The notes: generated from the sequence alone by a model not told the origin. Shown: positions 52,131-62,600, counted from the first letter of the stretch. The stretch is DNA of 64,000 bases from Specibacter cremeus (GCF_003946885.1 NZ_RWKQ01000003.1:27194-91193), one strand, 5' to 3'. Translations and numbers: made by a program.

Positions 52131-52236
52131 CGGTGGTCGAGCTTGTCGAGACCCGGGATTTCGGCAGGCTCAATCACCGAACCGGTGGTCGAGCTTGTCG
52201 AGACCCCCGCGGATTTCGGCAGGCTCAATCACCGGG
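52131..52236. repeat. Family 1 palindromic repeat, two tandem units (locus 6)
   Basis: GGTGGTCGAGCTTGTCGAGA followed by GATTTCGGCAGGCTCAATCA occurs twice (unit about 55 bp) between the convergent LysR and oxidoreductase genes. The second unit encodes the C-terminal residues and the stop codon of the oxidoreductase gene. Confidence 0.82.
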
Positions 52237-53446
52237 CGGGCTGGCCGGCCTCGAAGTAGGCGATGAGGTCCTGGGGCAGGGCCGGGACATCCAGCGACCC
52301 CCCGCCGGTGCGCAGGGACTGTGCCGCCAGGACGCCGGCCGCCACAGAGGCGCGGGCCGCAACCGGGGAGGTCGCGGTGGCACCACCCTCGCGGGCAAAG
52401 CGGAGGAATTCGGCAATCAGCAGCGGATCCGCCCCGCCATGGCCGCCGTCACCGTCGCGAATCTCCACCTTCTCATCCGGCTCCACCAGGCCACCCTGGG
52501 AACGGGTGGTCCACACATGGATGAAATCGCCGGGCCCGTCGCCAAAGTTCTCAATCCGGCCCTTGGTGCCAATGACCGTGTAGTTGCGCCAATAGTCAGG
52601 CGTGAAGTGGCACTGCTGGTACGAGGCCAGGGCCCCGTTGTCCAGCACCATCTGCATCATCGAAATGTCCTCGACGTCGATGACCGGGTTGAGGTCCGTC
52701 TGCTCCGTGGGCGGCCAGTTGTCCAGCGAGAACCAGTCACCCATGCGCCGGTCCGAGTTGTCCCTGCGGCTGGTGACGTCGCCGTAAACGGCCAGGCCAC
52801 CGATAGCCGAGACCCGCTTGGAATAGCCGCCGGCGAGCCAGTGGATCACGTCAATGTCATGGGCGCCCTTTTGCAGCAGCAGACTGGTGGTGTTGGCGCG
52901 CTCGGCGTGCCAGTCCTTGAAGTAGTAGTCCCCGCCGTTGCCCACAAAGTGGCGGCACCAGACGGCCTTCACCTCTCCGATCGCCCCGGAGGCGATCAGC
53001 TCACGCATCTGCACCACCACCGGCATGTGGCGCATGTTGTGCCCCACATACAGCCGCGTCCCCGTTTCGAAGGCGGTGGCCAGGACGGCGTCGGCCGCCT
53101 CCAAGGTCACGTCCAGGGGCTTCTCGCAGAACGTGGGAATCCCCGCTTTCAACGTCCGGACCGCGATCTCGGCATGGCGGTTGTCCGGGGTCAGCACCAA
53201 AACCGCATCCAGCCCGGCACCCAACAGATCCTCCAGGTCAGCGGTGACAACCGCCGTCGGGAGCTTCTCCGCCGCGTCGGCCCGGCCGCGCTCCGAAGTG
53301 TCGCACACCATGACCACCTCAGACCCCTCACCGGGCTTGTGCACATGACGCCACAGCGACGCCCGCAAACCGAAACCCACAATCCCCACACGCATGTCAC
53401 GCGTGGCCCCGGCCTGCTCAGGCACGGCCTCTACCAAATCAGTCAC
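52229..53446 (-). CDS. Gfo/Idh/MocA-family oxidoreductase
   Basis: 405 residues. N-terminal Rossmann fold RVGIVGFGLRASLWRHV, the EKP motif PTFCEKPLDVTLE, and the second-domain VGHNMRHMPVV with HDIDVIHWLAGG. NAD(P)-dependent enzymes of this family oxidise or epimerise sugars or cyclitols; some (GH109) hydrolyse GalNAc glycosides by an NAD-redox mechanism. The GTG at 53446 gives an extra 17-residue N-terminus; an ATG at 53395 is an alternative. It is the last gene of the lplB-ytcP-lipO-lacI run. Confidence 0.9.
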   Translation of the reverse strand: MTDLVEAVPEQAGATRDMRVGIVGFGLRASLWRHVHKPGEGSEVVMVCDTSERGRADAAEKLPTAVVTADLEDLLGAGLDAVLVLTPDNRHAEIAVRTLKAGIPTFCEKPLDVTLEAADAVLATAFETGTRLYVGHNMRHMPVVVQMRELIASGAIGEVKAVWCRHFVGNGGDYYFKDWHAERANTTSLLLQKGAHDIDVIHWLAGGYSKRVSAIGGLAVYGDVTSRRDNSDRRMGDWFSLDNWPPTEQTDLNPVIDVEDISMMQMVLDNGALASYQQCHFTPDYWRNYTVIGTKGRIENFGDGPGDFIHVWTTRSQGGLVEPDEKVEIRDGDGGHGGADPLLIAEFLRFAREGGATATSPVAARASVAAGVLAAQSLRTGGGSLDVPALPQDLIAYFEAGQPAR

Positions 53447-53482
53447 AACACTTCTTCTCTCTATTTCTTCAATCTCAAAAAG

Positions 53483-54505
53483 TCAGGGGGCGGCCGGCGC
53501 GGTGTCGCGCACCAAAAGCTGCCAGGGAAATTCCAGGACCTGCGGCGGGCCGGACTGGTCCTTCGCCCGGCGCACCAGGAAGTCGGCCAGCCTGTCAAAG
53601 AAGCCGGACGGGCCAACGCTGGTCAGTGACGGCGCCATCGCCTCGCCCTGCAGGGTGTTGCCAATGCCCACCACCGCCAGGTCCCCAGGCACGTCCAGCC
53701 GCAGCCGCTGGGCCGCATGCACCGCGGCAATGGCCACGAAGTCAGAGGTGGCGAAGATGGCCGTGGGCGGGTCGGGCTGCCGCAGCAGGGTGACGGCAGC
53801 TTCATAGGCGCTGATTTCGTCGCCGTCGAACGTCGCCACGTAGTTCTCGCGCAGCTCGAGGCCCGCTCGTTCCAGCCCCCGCACGTACGCGCCGTACCGG
53901 ACCGAGTTCAAGGACCTCAGGCTGTTCGCAGACGTCAGGCACGCCACCTTGGTGTGGACTGCCGTCAGGTGGTCCATGGCCTGGTCCATGGACGTTCCCG
54001 CCAGGGAACGGACTACGTCGAAGCCGTTGGGTTCAAGGGTTTCGCTGAAGACGACGAGCCGGTTGCTCCGGGCGAGTTCGGCCAGGAGTTGGGCGTCCCC
54101 TTCCTCATCCGCGGCATCGATGAAGACAACATCGGCCCCCTGCCGCTTGATGGCGGTGCGCCAGTCGGTGTCGGCGAGGATCATGGGCGTGATGCCGGCC
54201 GGGGCAACAGCAGCGCCCACCGCCTTGCTGACGGACAGGGACCACGGGTCGGAAAGCATGGTCAGTGAAAGCATCATCAGGTTCGACTTGCCGGTCCGGA
54301 TGGTCCGGGCCGCCTGGTTGGGGCGGTAGCCCAGCCCCAGCGCAGCCTCCCTCACCCGCAGCTCCGTTTCGGTGGACACCCCGGGGGCATCGGTCCGTCC
54401 CGACCGGCCGGAAAGGACATAGGAAACCGTCGCCGTGGAGACTCCCGCCGCCTGGGCGACAGTACGAATGGTGGCACGCCGTGGCGACACACTTGCCGAA
54501 TTCAT
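53483..54505 (-). CDS. LacI-family transcriptional regulator
   Basis: 340 residues. N-terminal LacI helix-turn-helix and hinge: TIRTVAQAAGVSTATVSYVL, then LGYRPNQAARTIRTGKSN. The effector domain is of the periplasmic-binding type (VRYGAYVRGLERAGLEL). The ATG at 54505 has GGGGAG upstream. A well-matched palindrome is present in front of the ABC genes. It probably represses the sugar transporter operon until a sugar ligand binds. Confidence 0.93.
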   Translation of the reverse strand: MNSASVSPRRATIRTVAQAAGVSTATVSYVLSGRSGRTDAPGVSTETELRVREAALGLGYRPNQAARTIRTGKSNLMMLSLTMLSDPWSLSVSKAVGAAVAPAGITPMILADTDWRTAIKRQGADVVFIDAADEEGDAQLLAELARSNRLVVFSETLEPNGFDVVRSLAGTSMDQAMDHLTAVHTKVACLTSANSLRSLNSVRYGAYVRGLERAGLELRENYVATFDGDEISAYEAAVTLLRQPDPPTAIFATSDFVAIAAVHAAQRLRLDVPGDLAVVGIGNTLQGEAMAPSLTSVGPSGFFDRLADFLVRRAKDQSGPPQVLEFPWQLLVRDTAPAAP

Positions 54506-54652
54506 TGAACTCCCCTGCTTTCCTTCCAATGGTCCGTGCAAAGCAATCCTCATGAAGTGCCTGACGGCGCATTGCTTGAGCCTATAGGCGCCGTTGCGGC
54601 CGCATCCTGCTGCCGCCACGGCGCCTGTGGCCCAAGACCCGAACTTACAGTC

Positions 54653-56290
54653 TTACACCAGCGCCTTCTGGTACTCCTCGCGCATTTTGTCGCCGCCGCC
54701 GCTCTTCCACTTCGCCACTGCCGCATCCCAGGTGTCCACGCCGGCACGGCCGGTGAGGATGTCGGTGGCGGTGTCCCGGGCGGAGGTGGTGAGCTTGGCG
54801 CCCACCTTGGAGCTGGTGTCCGAGTACGTGCCTGCGGTGGGGTTCCGGCTGGCGTACTGCAGCAGCTGCTTGGAGGCGTCGTAAATGGCCTGGGTGTCTT
54901 CGGTGAAGGAGGCGCTGTAGATCGGATTCTCCGGGCTGGACATGATTTGCAGCGCACTGACCAGACCGGGGGCGTTGGTGTTTCCGGCCTTGGTGAACAC
55001 GGGGTTGCCGTTCTTGTCGAACGTGAAGTCCTGGCCCTCGGTGCCGAAGTTCTTCTGCAGGTACTCTGCGCTGCCAAAGGGCGCGGCCATCCAGTTGTAG
55101 AAGTCCAGGATCTCGCGGATCCGCTTTTCGTCCGTGGTTTTCTTCAATGGCGTGAAGCCGACGGTGCCGTAGCCCATGTCATAGACCGGCGTGGCCTTGC
55201 CGTCATGGCCGAAGGGGATCAATACTTCGCCGTGGCGGGTGGGGTCGGCCGCGCGGACCTCGCTGATGCCGGTGGGGCCCACCGAGACGTAGGCGGCCAG
55301 CTTGTTGGCCACGAACGGCGCGTTGAAACTGGAGAGCGTGGTGTCCGGGTTGAAGAAGCCTGCCTTGAACACCTTGGCGGCAAATGCCAGCATGGCCTTG
55401 TATTCGGGGGTCTCATACATGTGGGTCAGGGTGCGGTCCTTGTTCAGGCGCCAGCCGGTGGGCACACCGAACCATTCGCCAAACATGTGCATCTCATTGA
55501 TGTAGTCGCTGCCCAGCACAAAGCTTCCGGGGAAGGCTTTGAGCACTTCGGCTCCCTTGGCCATGAAGTCGTCGGTTGAGGTGAACTTGAAGCCGCCCAC
55601 CTTGCTCCACATCTCCGGATTGCCGATCATGACCTGGCCCATGGGGGTGGACGGAATCGGGGCTCCCCAGATTTTGCCGTTGACGACGGCGGTTTTCCAA
55701 GAGTCCGGCTTCAGCGCGGCCAGATTGGGGTACTGAAGCACAGCATCACCGGAGAGGTACTTGGTCATGTCGGTGAACTTGGCTTCCAGCATGGGCCCGA
55801 CGTTGGGAATGCCCTGGTTCGGCGGCAGCCACATCAGGTCCGGCAGGTCGCCGCTGGCCAGCATGGTGGCAAACTTGTCCGGGTAGCCCGGGTCAGTGCC
55901 GATGGTCAGGTTCAGCTTGGCGCCCAGGGCAGTGTTCAGCCGCTGCCAGAACGGGTTCGAGTCCATGCCGGGCGGCGGCGTGGCGAACGTCTCCGTGTAC
56001 GCCGACAGGTCCTGCGTCAAAGGCGCCTTGGAGGTCGTCTTGACGAAGCTCTTGGGCATCGAGAGGAATGCCGGCTGGAGGCCTTGGGCGTTGCCCGGCA
56101 GATCGGGCTTGATGCCTGTGAATTCCTTGTAGGTGGGCAGCTTGACCGCGGCCGAGGCGGCAGCGTTGCCGCCCGATCCGGACGAGCTGCACGCCGACAA
56201 TGAGGTGCCTATGGCAAGGGTTGCCGCGCCGACACCGAGCATGCCCAGGAATCCCCGCCGGCTGAAACCGGCAGTTGTGGCTGAAGACAT
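54653..56290 (-). CDS. Oligosaccharide ABC transporter substrate-binding lipoprotein (LipO type)
   Basis: 545 residues. The signal peptide has a Tat-like motif (SRRGFLGML) and a lipobox (TSLSACSSSG), so it is exported folded and lipidated. The mature protein matches the large LplA/LipO-type SBP family (YTETFATPPPGMDSNPFWQ, PDLMWLPPNQGIP, GEWFGVPTGWRLNKDRTL). These bind complex oligosaccharides or uronates. It lies 65 bp downstream of the second permease. Confidence 0.92.
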   Translation of the reverse strand: MSSATTAGFSRRGFLGMLGVGAATLAIGTSLSACSSSGSGGNAAASAAVKLPTYKEFTGIKPDLPGNAQGLQPAFLSMPKSFVKTTSKAPLTQDLSAYTETFATPPPGMDSNPFWQRLNTALGAKLNLTIGTDPGYPDKFATMLASGDLPDLMWLPPNQGIPNVGPMLEAKFTDMTKYLSGDAVLQYPNLAALKPDSWKTAVVNGKIWGAPIPSTPMGQVMIGNPEMWSKVGGFKFTSTDDFMAKGAEVLKAFPGSFVLGSDYINEMHMFGEWFGVPTGWRLNKDRTLTHMYETPEYKAMLAFAAKVFKAGFFNPDTTLSSFNAPFVANKLAAYVSVGPTGISEVRAADPTRHGEVLIPFGHDGKATPVYDMGYGTVGFTPLKKTTDEKRIREILDFYNWMAAPFGSAEYLQKNFGTEGQDFTFDKNGNPVFTKAGNTNAPGLVSALQIMSSPENPIYSASFTEDTQAIYDASKQLLQYASRNPTAGTYSDTSSKVGAKLTTSARDTATDILTGRAGVDTWDAAVAKWKSGGGDKMREEYQKALV

Positions 56291-56355
56291 GGTGCGTCCT
56301 TTCGTTGGTGATTTTTGTAGTTTTGGCTATTTGGTTCAGGAAAGTCGGGAGGGTT

Positions 56356-57279
56356 TCACCCCTTGACGGCACCGGTGATGACGCCCTTGGTGAAGTGCCG
56401 CTGAAGGAATGGGTAGACGAGCAGGATCGGCACCAGGGCGATGACCACCACCGCCATTTGCAGCGATTGCGGCTGGGTCTGCACGGCAACTCCCAGCTGG
56501 TCAGCCGTCATCGACTTCCCCTGCAGGACATAGGAGCGCAGCACCACCTGGACGGGCCACTTGGACGTGTCGTTGAGGTAGAGCAGCGCGTTGAAGAACG
56601 CGTTCCAGATGCCCACCGCATAGAACAGCCCGACGACGGCGGTGACAGCCTTGGACAGCGGCAGCACCATGGTCCACAGGATCTTCCAGTCGCTCGCGCC
56701 GTCGATGCGCGCGCTCTCAAGCAGCTCGGCCGGGATGTTCATAAAGAACGAGCGCATGACAACAAAGTTGAAGCCGCCCAGGGCACCGGGAAGGATCAGC
56801 GCCCAGAGGCTGTCGATCAGCCCCAGCTGCTTGATCATCAGGTACATGGGGATGATGCCGGCGCTGAAGAGCATGGTGAACAGCACGGCCAGCACCACGG
56901 GGCGGCCGAAGAGCACCGGACGGCTGGTGGCATAGGCCAGCAGGATGGTGACGAACAAGGCAATGGCGGTGCCGACGATGGTGATGAAGGCACTGACCCC
57001 CAGCGCCCGGATCATCAGGGTTCCCGAGAACAGTGTCCGGTACGCGTCAAGGTTCGGGTGCGTGGGCCACAGGACGTAGCCGCCGGACTGCAGGATCTGG
57101 GTGTTGTCGGCGAACGACGTCGAGAACACAATCAGCACCGGCAGGCCGATGCAGACGGTCACGCCGACGACGATCAGCGCCTTCATCGCCGAATAGAGCG
57201 CGGAGGGCTTCTCCTTCCAGGCGGGCCTGTTCGAGGAGTAGGTCAGTCCGGGAACCTTTTTGGATTTCAACAAAGTCAT
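56356..57279 (-). CDS. Carbohydrate ABC transporter permease (YtcP/LplC type)
   Basis: 307 residues with six membrane helices (VGVTVCIGLPVLIVFSTS, ALGVSAFITIVGTAIALFVT). The EAA-type loop is ELLESARIDGASDWKILWTM. It is the second of two permeases for the oligosaccharide importer; no ATPase is encoded here, so a shared MsiK-like ATPase is probably used. It starts 27 bp downstream of the first permease. Confidence 0.93.
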   Translation of the reverse strand: MTLLKSKKVPGLTYSSNRPAWKEKPSALYSAMKALIVVGVTVCIGLPVLIVFSTSFADNTQILQSGGYVLWPTHPNLDAYRTLFSGTLMIRALGVSAFITIVGTAIALFVTILLAYATSRPVLFGRPVVLAVLFTMLFSAGIIPMYLMIKQLGLIDSLWALILPGALGGFNFVVMRSFFMNIPAELLESARIDGASDWKILWTMVLPLSKAVTAVVGLFYAVGIWNAFFNALLYLNDTSKWPVQVVLRSYVLQGKSMTADQLGVAVQTQPQSLQMAVVVIALVPILLVYPFLQRHFTKGVITGAVKG

Positions 57280-57306
57280 GAGAGTTCTCCTTGCGGCCGG
57301 CGGAGC

Positions 57307-58350
57307 CTAGCCGACCTTCTTCTGGAAGAGCCCGGCCTCGCCGAACTTGTGAGCCAGGGAGTTCGCCCCCCAGATGAGCAATGCGCTGATGACGCCCTTG
57401 GCGAGGCCGGCGGCAGCGCCGGCACTCCAGTCGCCGCCGATGACGCCCGAGTAATAGACGTAGGTGTCGAGGACCTCGGCGGCGCCCGGGCCGACATTGT
57501 CCCGTTGCAGGATGAACTGCTCGAACCCGACGCTGAGGATGTCGCCGATGCGCAGGATGAGCAGCAGGATGATCACCGGGCGCAGCGAGGGCAAGGTGAC
57601 GTGCCACAGCCGGCGCCACCGCCCGGCACCGTCGGCAGCCGCGGCCTCGTAGAGGGAGACGTCGACGGTGGACAACGCCGCCAGGAAGATGATCATGGCC
57701 CATCCGGCGTCCTTCCAGACGAGCTGGATGGTGGCCATGAGAGGGAACGTGGCAGGGTCGGTCATGAACGGGATGGTGCCCAGCCCCATCAGCTTGAGCG
57801 TGTTGTTGATGAAGCCGGCGCCTCCCAGAAACTCCTGGAAGAAGGTGATCACCAGAACCCAGGACAGGAAGTGCGGCAAGTAGACGATCGACTGGAAGAC
57901 CTTGCGGACGCGCCCGTTCGACAGTGAATCAACCACCAGGGCCAGGATGATCGGGATCGGGAAGAAGAGCACCAGCTGGGTGGTGGCCAGCACCATGGTG
58001 TTGCGGAATGCGCCGAGGAAGTCCGGGTCGTCGAACAACCCCACGAACTTCTCAATCCCCACGAACGGCGCCTCAAAGATGCTCAGGTAGGGCTGGTAGT
58101 CCTGGAACGCGATCACGTTTCCAAGGATGGGGATGTAGGCGAAAAGGAGCATGACCACCACGCCGGGAACCATCATGAGGACCATCTGCCAATCCCTGCG
58201 CCAGCGGACCTTGAACGGAACGTGGTGCACGGCGGTTTTGCGCCTGGCCGGCTTGCCGCGGTGACCTGCGGATGGGCGGGTGGAACGTGCGCCGGACTGC
58301 ACGGTGGCAGCCGACGTCTCCAGGGTTTCCTGACGTGTCGTCGGGCTCAT
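57307..58350 (-). CDS. Carbohydrate ABC transporter permease (LplB type)
   Basis: 347 residues. A basic, low-complexity N-terminus of about 55 residues precedes six membrane helices (WQMVLMMVPGVVVMLLFAYI, FQDYQPYL). The EAA loop is VSLYEAAAADGAGRWRRLW. The ATG at 58350 has AGGAGC upstream. It is first gene of the operon and is preceded by the LacI-type operator. Confidence 0.93.
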   Translation of the reverse strand: MSPTTRQETLETSAATVQSGARSTRPSAGHRGKPARRKTAVHHVPFKVRWRRDWQMVLMMVPGVVVMLLFAYIPILGNVIAFQDYQPYLSIFEAPFVGIEKFVGLFDDPDFLGAFRNTMVLATTQLVLFFPIPIILALVVDSLSNGRVRKVFQSIVYLPHFLSWVLVITFFQEFLGGAGFINNTLKLMGLGTIPFMTDPATFPLMATIQLVWKDAGWAMIIFLAALSTVDVSLYEAAAADGAGRWRRLWHVTLPSLRPVIILLLILRIGDILSVGFEQFILQRDNVGPGAAEVLDTYVYYSGVIGGDWSAGAAAGLAKGVISALLIWGANSLAHKFGEAGLFQKKVG

Positions 58351-58425
58351 GGGTGCTCCTGGTGGTGGGTTCTGGGGATGCGGCGGCGCCGTGGCGGATA
58401 GCACGGATTGTGAGGCCCGCCACAT

Positions 58426-58472
58426 GTTGTTAACCGTTTAACAACCATAGGTTACGCACCGACTCCGTGCAA
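58426..58472 (-). promoter_or_regulatory. Promoter with LacI-type operator for the sugar ABC operon
   Basis: On the minus strand TTGCAC (58467-58472), a 17-bp spacer and TATGGT (58444-58449) form the promoter. A 20-bp palindrome GTTGTTAA-CCGT-TTAACAAC (58426-58445) covers the transcription start, as expected for repression by the LacI protein at 53483-54505. The rest of the 290-bp gap to the FGE gene holds no gene. Confidence 0.7.
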
Positions 58473-58640
58473 GATCTTGATTCAAATTTCCCAAATACGT
58501 CATGTTCTCTCATGGGTGCGGGGTGGAGGCAACAGTCGCCGGGCGCGGGATTGCGGCCACAGCCGCACCGTGCGCCACAATTGAGGCAAGCCACGGCAGG
58601 GATCGGTGACTGTCCCCACCGCATCCGCGAAGGAGTAGTT

Positions 58641-59654
58641 GTGTCCAGTTGTTGCAGCCCGGAAGGCCGCCCTGCGTCCGCGCCGGCGCGCGCAGACGTC
58701 GCCGCCGATGCGCAGGCGGCGGGCGCCCCCGGGGCGTTCACCCCGGCAGATCCGGCGCCGGGTGCGGGTGCCGTCCATGACGACGTCGCCGTCCCGGCCG
58801 GGACCTTTGCCATGGGCGACCCCTTCGGCGAGGGCTATCCCGCCGACGGCGAAACGCCCGTCCATGAGGTCAGCGTCTCCGCCTTCCGGATCGATGCCAC
58901 GGCCGTGAGCAACGCCCAGTTCGCCGCCTTCATCGATGCCACCGGGTACCGCACCGAATCCGAGGTCTACGGCACCTCGGCCGTGTTCCACCTCGCCGTG
59001 CAGGCAGACAAGGCGGACATCCTGGGCACGGCGGCCGGCACCCCGTGGTGGCTGAATGTGCGCGACGCGGACTGGGCGCACCCCGCCGGGCCGCTTTCGA
59101 GCTGGGAGGACATCCCTGACCACCCGGTGGTGCAGGTCTCGCACTCCGACGCGCTGGCATACTGCGCCTGGGCCGGGCGTACCCTGCCCACGGAGGCGCA
59201 GTGGGAGTATGCCGCACGCGGCGGGTTGGCGCAGGCGCGCTATCCGTGGGGCAACGAGCTGCACGGGGTGGCGGCGGACGGCACCGACGTCCACCGCTGC
59301 AATATTTGGCAGGGCACCTTCCCCACGGAAAACACGTGCGACGACGGCTTCCTCACCACCGCGCCCGTGCGCACCTTCGAGCCAAACGCCTACGGGCTGT
59401 TCCAGACCAGCGGCAACGTGTGGGAATGGTGCGCCGACTGGTTCCTGCCCAAGTACTACAAGTCATGCCTGGCCAAGGGCACCGTGGAGGATCCCCCCGG
59501 ACCAACCATCGGCCGGGGCCGGGTCATGCGCGGCGGCTCCTACCTGTGCCACGACTCTTATTGCAACCGCTACCGGCTCGCCGCGCGCAGCTCCAACTCC
59601 CCCGAATCGGCGAGCGGCAACTGCGGCTTCAGGACGGTCGCCCCCAGCCGTTAG
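58641..59654 (+). CDS. Formylglycine-generating enzyme (sulfatase activator)
   Basis: 337 residues. It oxidises the active-site cysteine of type I sulfatases to formylglycine. The FGE fold shows VPAGTFAMGDPFGEGYPADG, SVSAFRIDATAVSNAQFAAF, GRTLPTEAQWEYAARGG, TSGNVWEWCADWF and the copper-binding/redox cysteines C303 and C308 in GSYLCHDSYCNRYR, spaced as in human FGE C336/C341. The GTG at 58641 is preceded by GAAGGAG. No sulfatase gene is in the window, so its clients are elsewhere. It is divergent from the sugar ABC operon and overlaps the convergent glycoside hydrolase by 4 bases. Confidence 0.93.
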   Translation: MSSCCSPEGRPASAPARADVAADAQAAGAPGAFTPADPAPGAGAVHDDVAVPAGTFAMGDPFGEGYPADGETPVHEVSVSAFRIDATAVSNAQFAAFIDATGYRTESEVYGTSAVFHLAVQADKADILGTAAGTPWWLNVRDADWAHPAGPLSSWEDIPDHPVVQVSHSDALAYCAWAGRTLPTEAQWEYAARGGLAQARYPWGNELHGVAADGTDVHRCNIWQGTFPTENTCDDGFLTTAPVRTFEPNAYGLFQTSGNVWEWCADWFLPKYYKSCLAKGTVEDPPGPTIGRGRVMRGGSYLCHDSYCNRYRLAARSSNSPESASGNCGFRTVAPSR

Positions 59655-62600
59655 GCCCGCCGGACACCCCGGCCGTTAACCACCAGCACGGCACCCCGCC
59701 CGGGTTCCACCGTGATGGCGTCCCCGGACTGGTAGACGGCGCCGGGCTGGAAACCCGCAATCGGTGCAGCGACAACCGCCGATTCGGCCAAGTGCCCGAA
59801 CCCGGTCGCAAACTCCAGGGTCACAGAGACGGTCTCCGGCGCCCAGCTCGCCAAGGCCGTGACCAGCCCCGACGGCGTGATCCACGATGTCGCCAGCACG
59901 TCGGAGTGGCTCGTCCGCACCGGCGCACCCGGATCCCAGTGCCCCACCATCGGCGCCGCGTCCAGCCCGTGTGTGGCCCAAAAGTCCCACAGCGGCCTAT
60001 TGTCCACCCGCGGTGCCCGGCCGGTCATGCCGAACACCAGCCCCCGCCACGGGTTGCCTCCGCCTTCGAGCATCTCTCCCATGAGCCCGAACGGGATGCC
60101 GGAAACTTCCACGAGCCAGTACGCCGGGTCGGTGCCGTCGTAGTCGAAGTATTCGCCCAGCCACAGCCGGTCCGTGTAGGGCAAGTGCTCCAGGTACATG
60201 TTGGCCGAGGAGGCGAAGCCGTCCTTCGCGTTGAACTGGTTGGCCGAGTGGAGGTCGATTTCCGGGTCCGCGCACCGCCGCTGGAGCACCTTGCGGACCC
60301 GCTTCATGGCGTGCCGGTCGAAGGCGATGTCGTCGAGGTAGATGCCGTCCGCGCCGGTCCGGCGCAGCAGCTCGTCCAGCCCGCGGATGTACCAGTTCTG
60401 CAGGCGCGACTCCCCCGTCGTGACCACCGCGACGTCGTCGACGTTGGGCGCGTACCAGGCGGAAACGTAGTTCTGCCCTGCGTGTTCCTGCGGCCAGATG
60501 TGCCCTGCGCCCGGCCCGGGGCTGAAGATCTCTCCGTCCAGCGACAGCAAGGGCAAGATGTCCGGGCTGTGCGCGGTCAGCTCCCGCACGGTGTCGTACA
60601 CCTTGACCTTCAGCCCGGCCGCATGGGCCTCTTCCACGTAGCCGGCCAGCGCGGCGCTGCTCAGCAGGGGGTCGTTGATGTAGGGCGCCAGGGCCGTGGC
60701 GTGATGGACGTTGACCACGGTGGCACCGGTGGCCGCAATCTCCGCCACGCTGCCTTGGTCATGGAAGTACCTGTTGGCCAGCTGGCGTTGCGGATTGATC
60801 GGCTTGAAGGGGGTCAGCAGCAGCCGGAAGCCATAGTTGAGCCCGTCCCCGGGCGCCATGGTCCGCGGCCCGCTGAAGGCCTCAAGCACGACGCCTGTTC
60901 CTCCCTCCGCAGCCCCGTCCCGAAGCGTGACCCCCGCGGCACCGGGGGTGTCCGGATTGGCCCAGGACGTTGGCGCATTCAGCGGCTTTTCACGGTAGAA
61001 GTTCGTGTTCAGCGGGCGCGCGTAGTTGTCGTCCCGCAGGACCAGCTGCACCCCGATGTTGGCATCGCCGAGCCAGAGCGCGTCCTGGTTGCGGGCGGCC
61101 ACGTCCCAGTCCCAGTCGAGGCGCTTGGGACGCAGGCCGCCGGGCACGCCCAGGCCCATGGCATACGGCACGGCAGCCGCGTCCAGGGCCATCGCCAGCC
61201 GCACGTCGTCCAGCTCCATGTCGTCACCGACGCCGCCGGGAAGGTGCAGCCGAACGGCGAAGTCCGCGGCGCCGTCGGCCTCCAGCTGCCCCTCGACGGT
61301 GACCACCAGGGATGTGACGGGGCTGGTCCACGTGCATTCCCAGCCGATTCGGGCCGGCCCGTGAATGGTGAACCGAACAGGCGAGTGGTCCCAGCGGACG
61401 GGGCCGGCGCTGAATTGCGGTTCCACTGACAGTGGACGCCGCAGAAGCCTGCGATCCGGGCCATCGGTGTCGGTCACCGCGGCCGTGAAGGAGGACGAAA
61501 GCTGGGCCGGCAGGCCGTTGGCGGCAAGCACCATGGTCCGTCCGAGGATGCCCAGGGTCCGGGTGCCCTCGTCGAGGGTCACGGGTGTGAAGGGGCGGAC
61601 GAGTTCGTCGTCCTGGGCCAGTGTGGAATCGAGCCACGCGAGACGGTGCAGCGACCCGGGGTCGCTGTCGGCGGCACCATCCGGTTCCGCGCAATCCGTG
61701 TCGGCGGCGGCCACCTCCAGACCAAGCGCCACAGCGGCGCTGCCGGCCGGCCCGGCCACGGTGACGACGGCCTCAAGCGTGGTTCCTGCAGCCTCCCCGG
61801 GGACCGGCACCACCACGTAAAGGGCCTGGACGGAGCCGTCGGCCAGCACCAGCGTTTTGGTGAACGGGCGGCCGAGCCGGTCCACGCCGGCCGTGTTCAC
61901 ACAGCGTGCCCCGGCCTGCCCGCCGGGGACGTGTACGGACACGCCGATGCCGTCCAGATCCGCCAGCGCATACAGACCCAGCTGCAGCACGTAGTCCTCG
62001 CCGGGCCGCGCCTGCGCGGTCAGGCGCCCCGCGGGGGCGTCCGGCGATGCCGCGGCGACGGGTCCCTCCAACGCCCAGTGCGCCGGTATGGCGGAGCGCA
62101 TCGACACCGGGTGCAGCCGGTCCTGGGCGAAAAGCAGGAACGGCGCGCCGGGATGTTGTGCACGCAGCGCTGACAGCTCGCCCGCTGTCGCGGTGAAGTT
62201 CATCGGGGCGAAGGAATCCCAATCACTGGCGGCCTCGTACCGCACGGCCCTCGCCTCGGAGTACCCATGGTCGGCGGGCCACACGCCGCCGGCGATGTCC
62301 CGCACCCAGGCTGGATCCGCCGTCGGGCGGGCCGGCAGGTATTGGGCCTGGGGATAGTGCGCGGGCCCCACCAGGGCGTAGGGCAGGTAGTAAAAGTAGT
62401 ACGTGCCGCCGCCGTCCACGGGTTCAAAGGTGAAGTGGCCGGCGGCGGCGCTCTGCGGGCCGGCCACCACATTGTGCACGCGCGTGCCGGTGGCCGCGGA
62501 CACCACGATCACGTCCACCGCGGCGGGATCGGGGTCCTGCCTGCGCCAGGGCAGGGTGACGGTGTTGGCGCGGGGACCGGCTGCACCCTCCGGGACGCCG

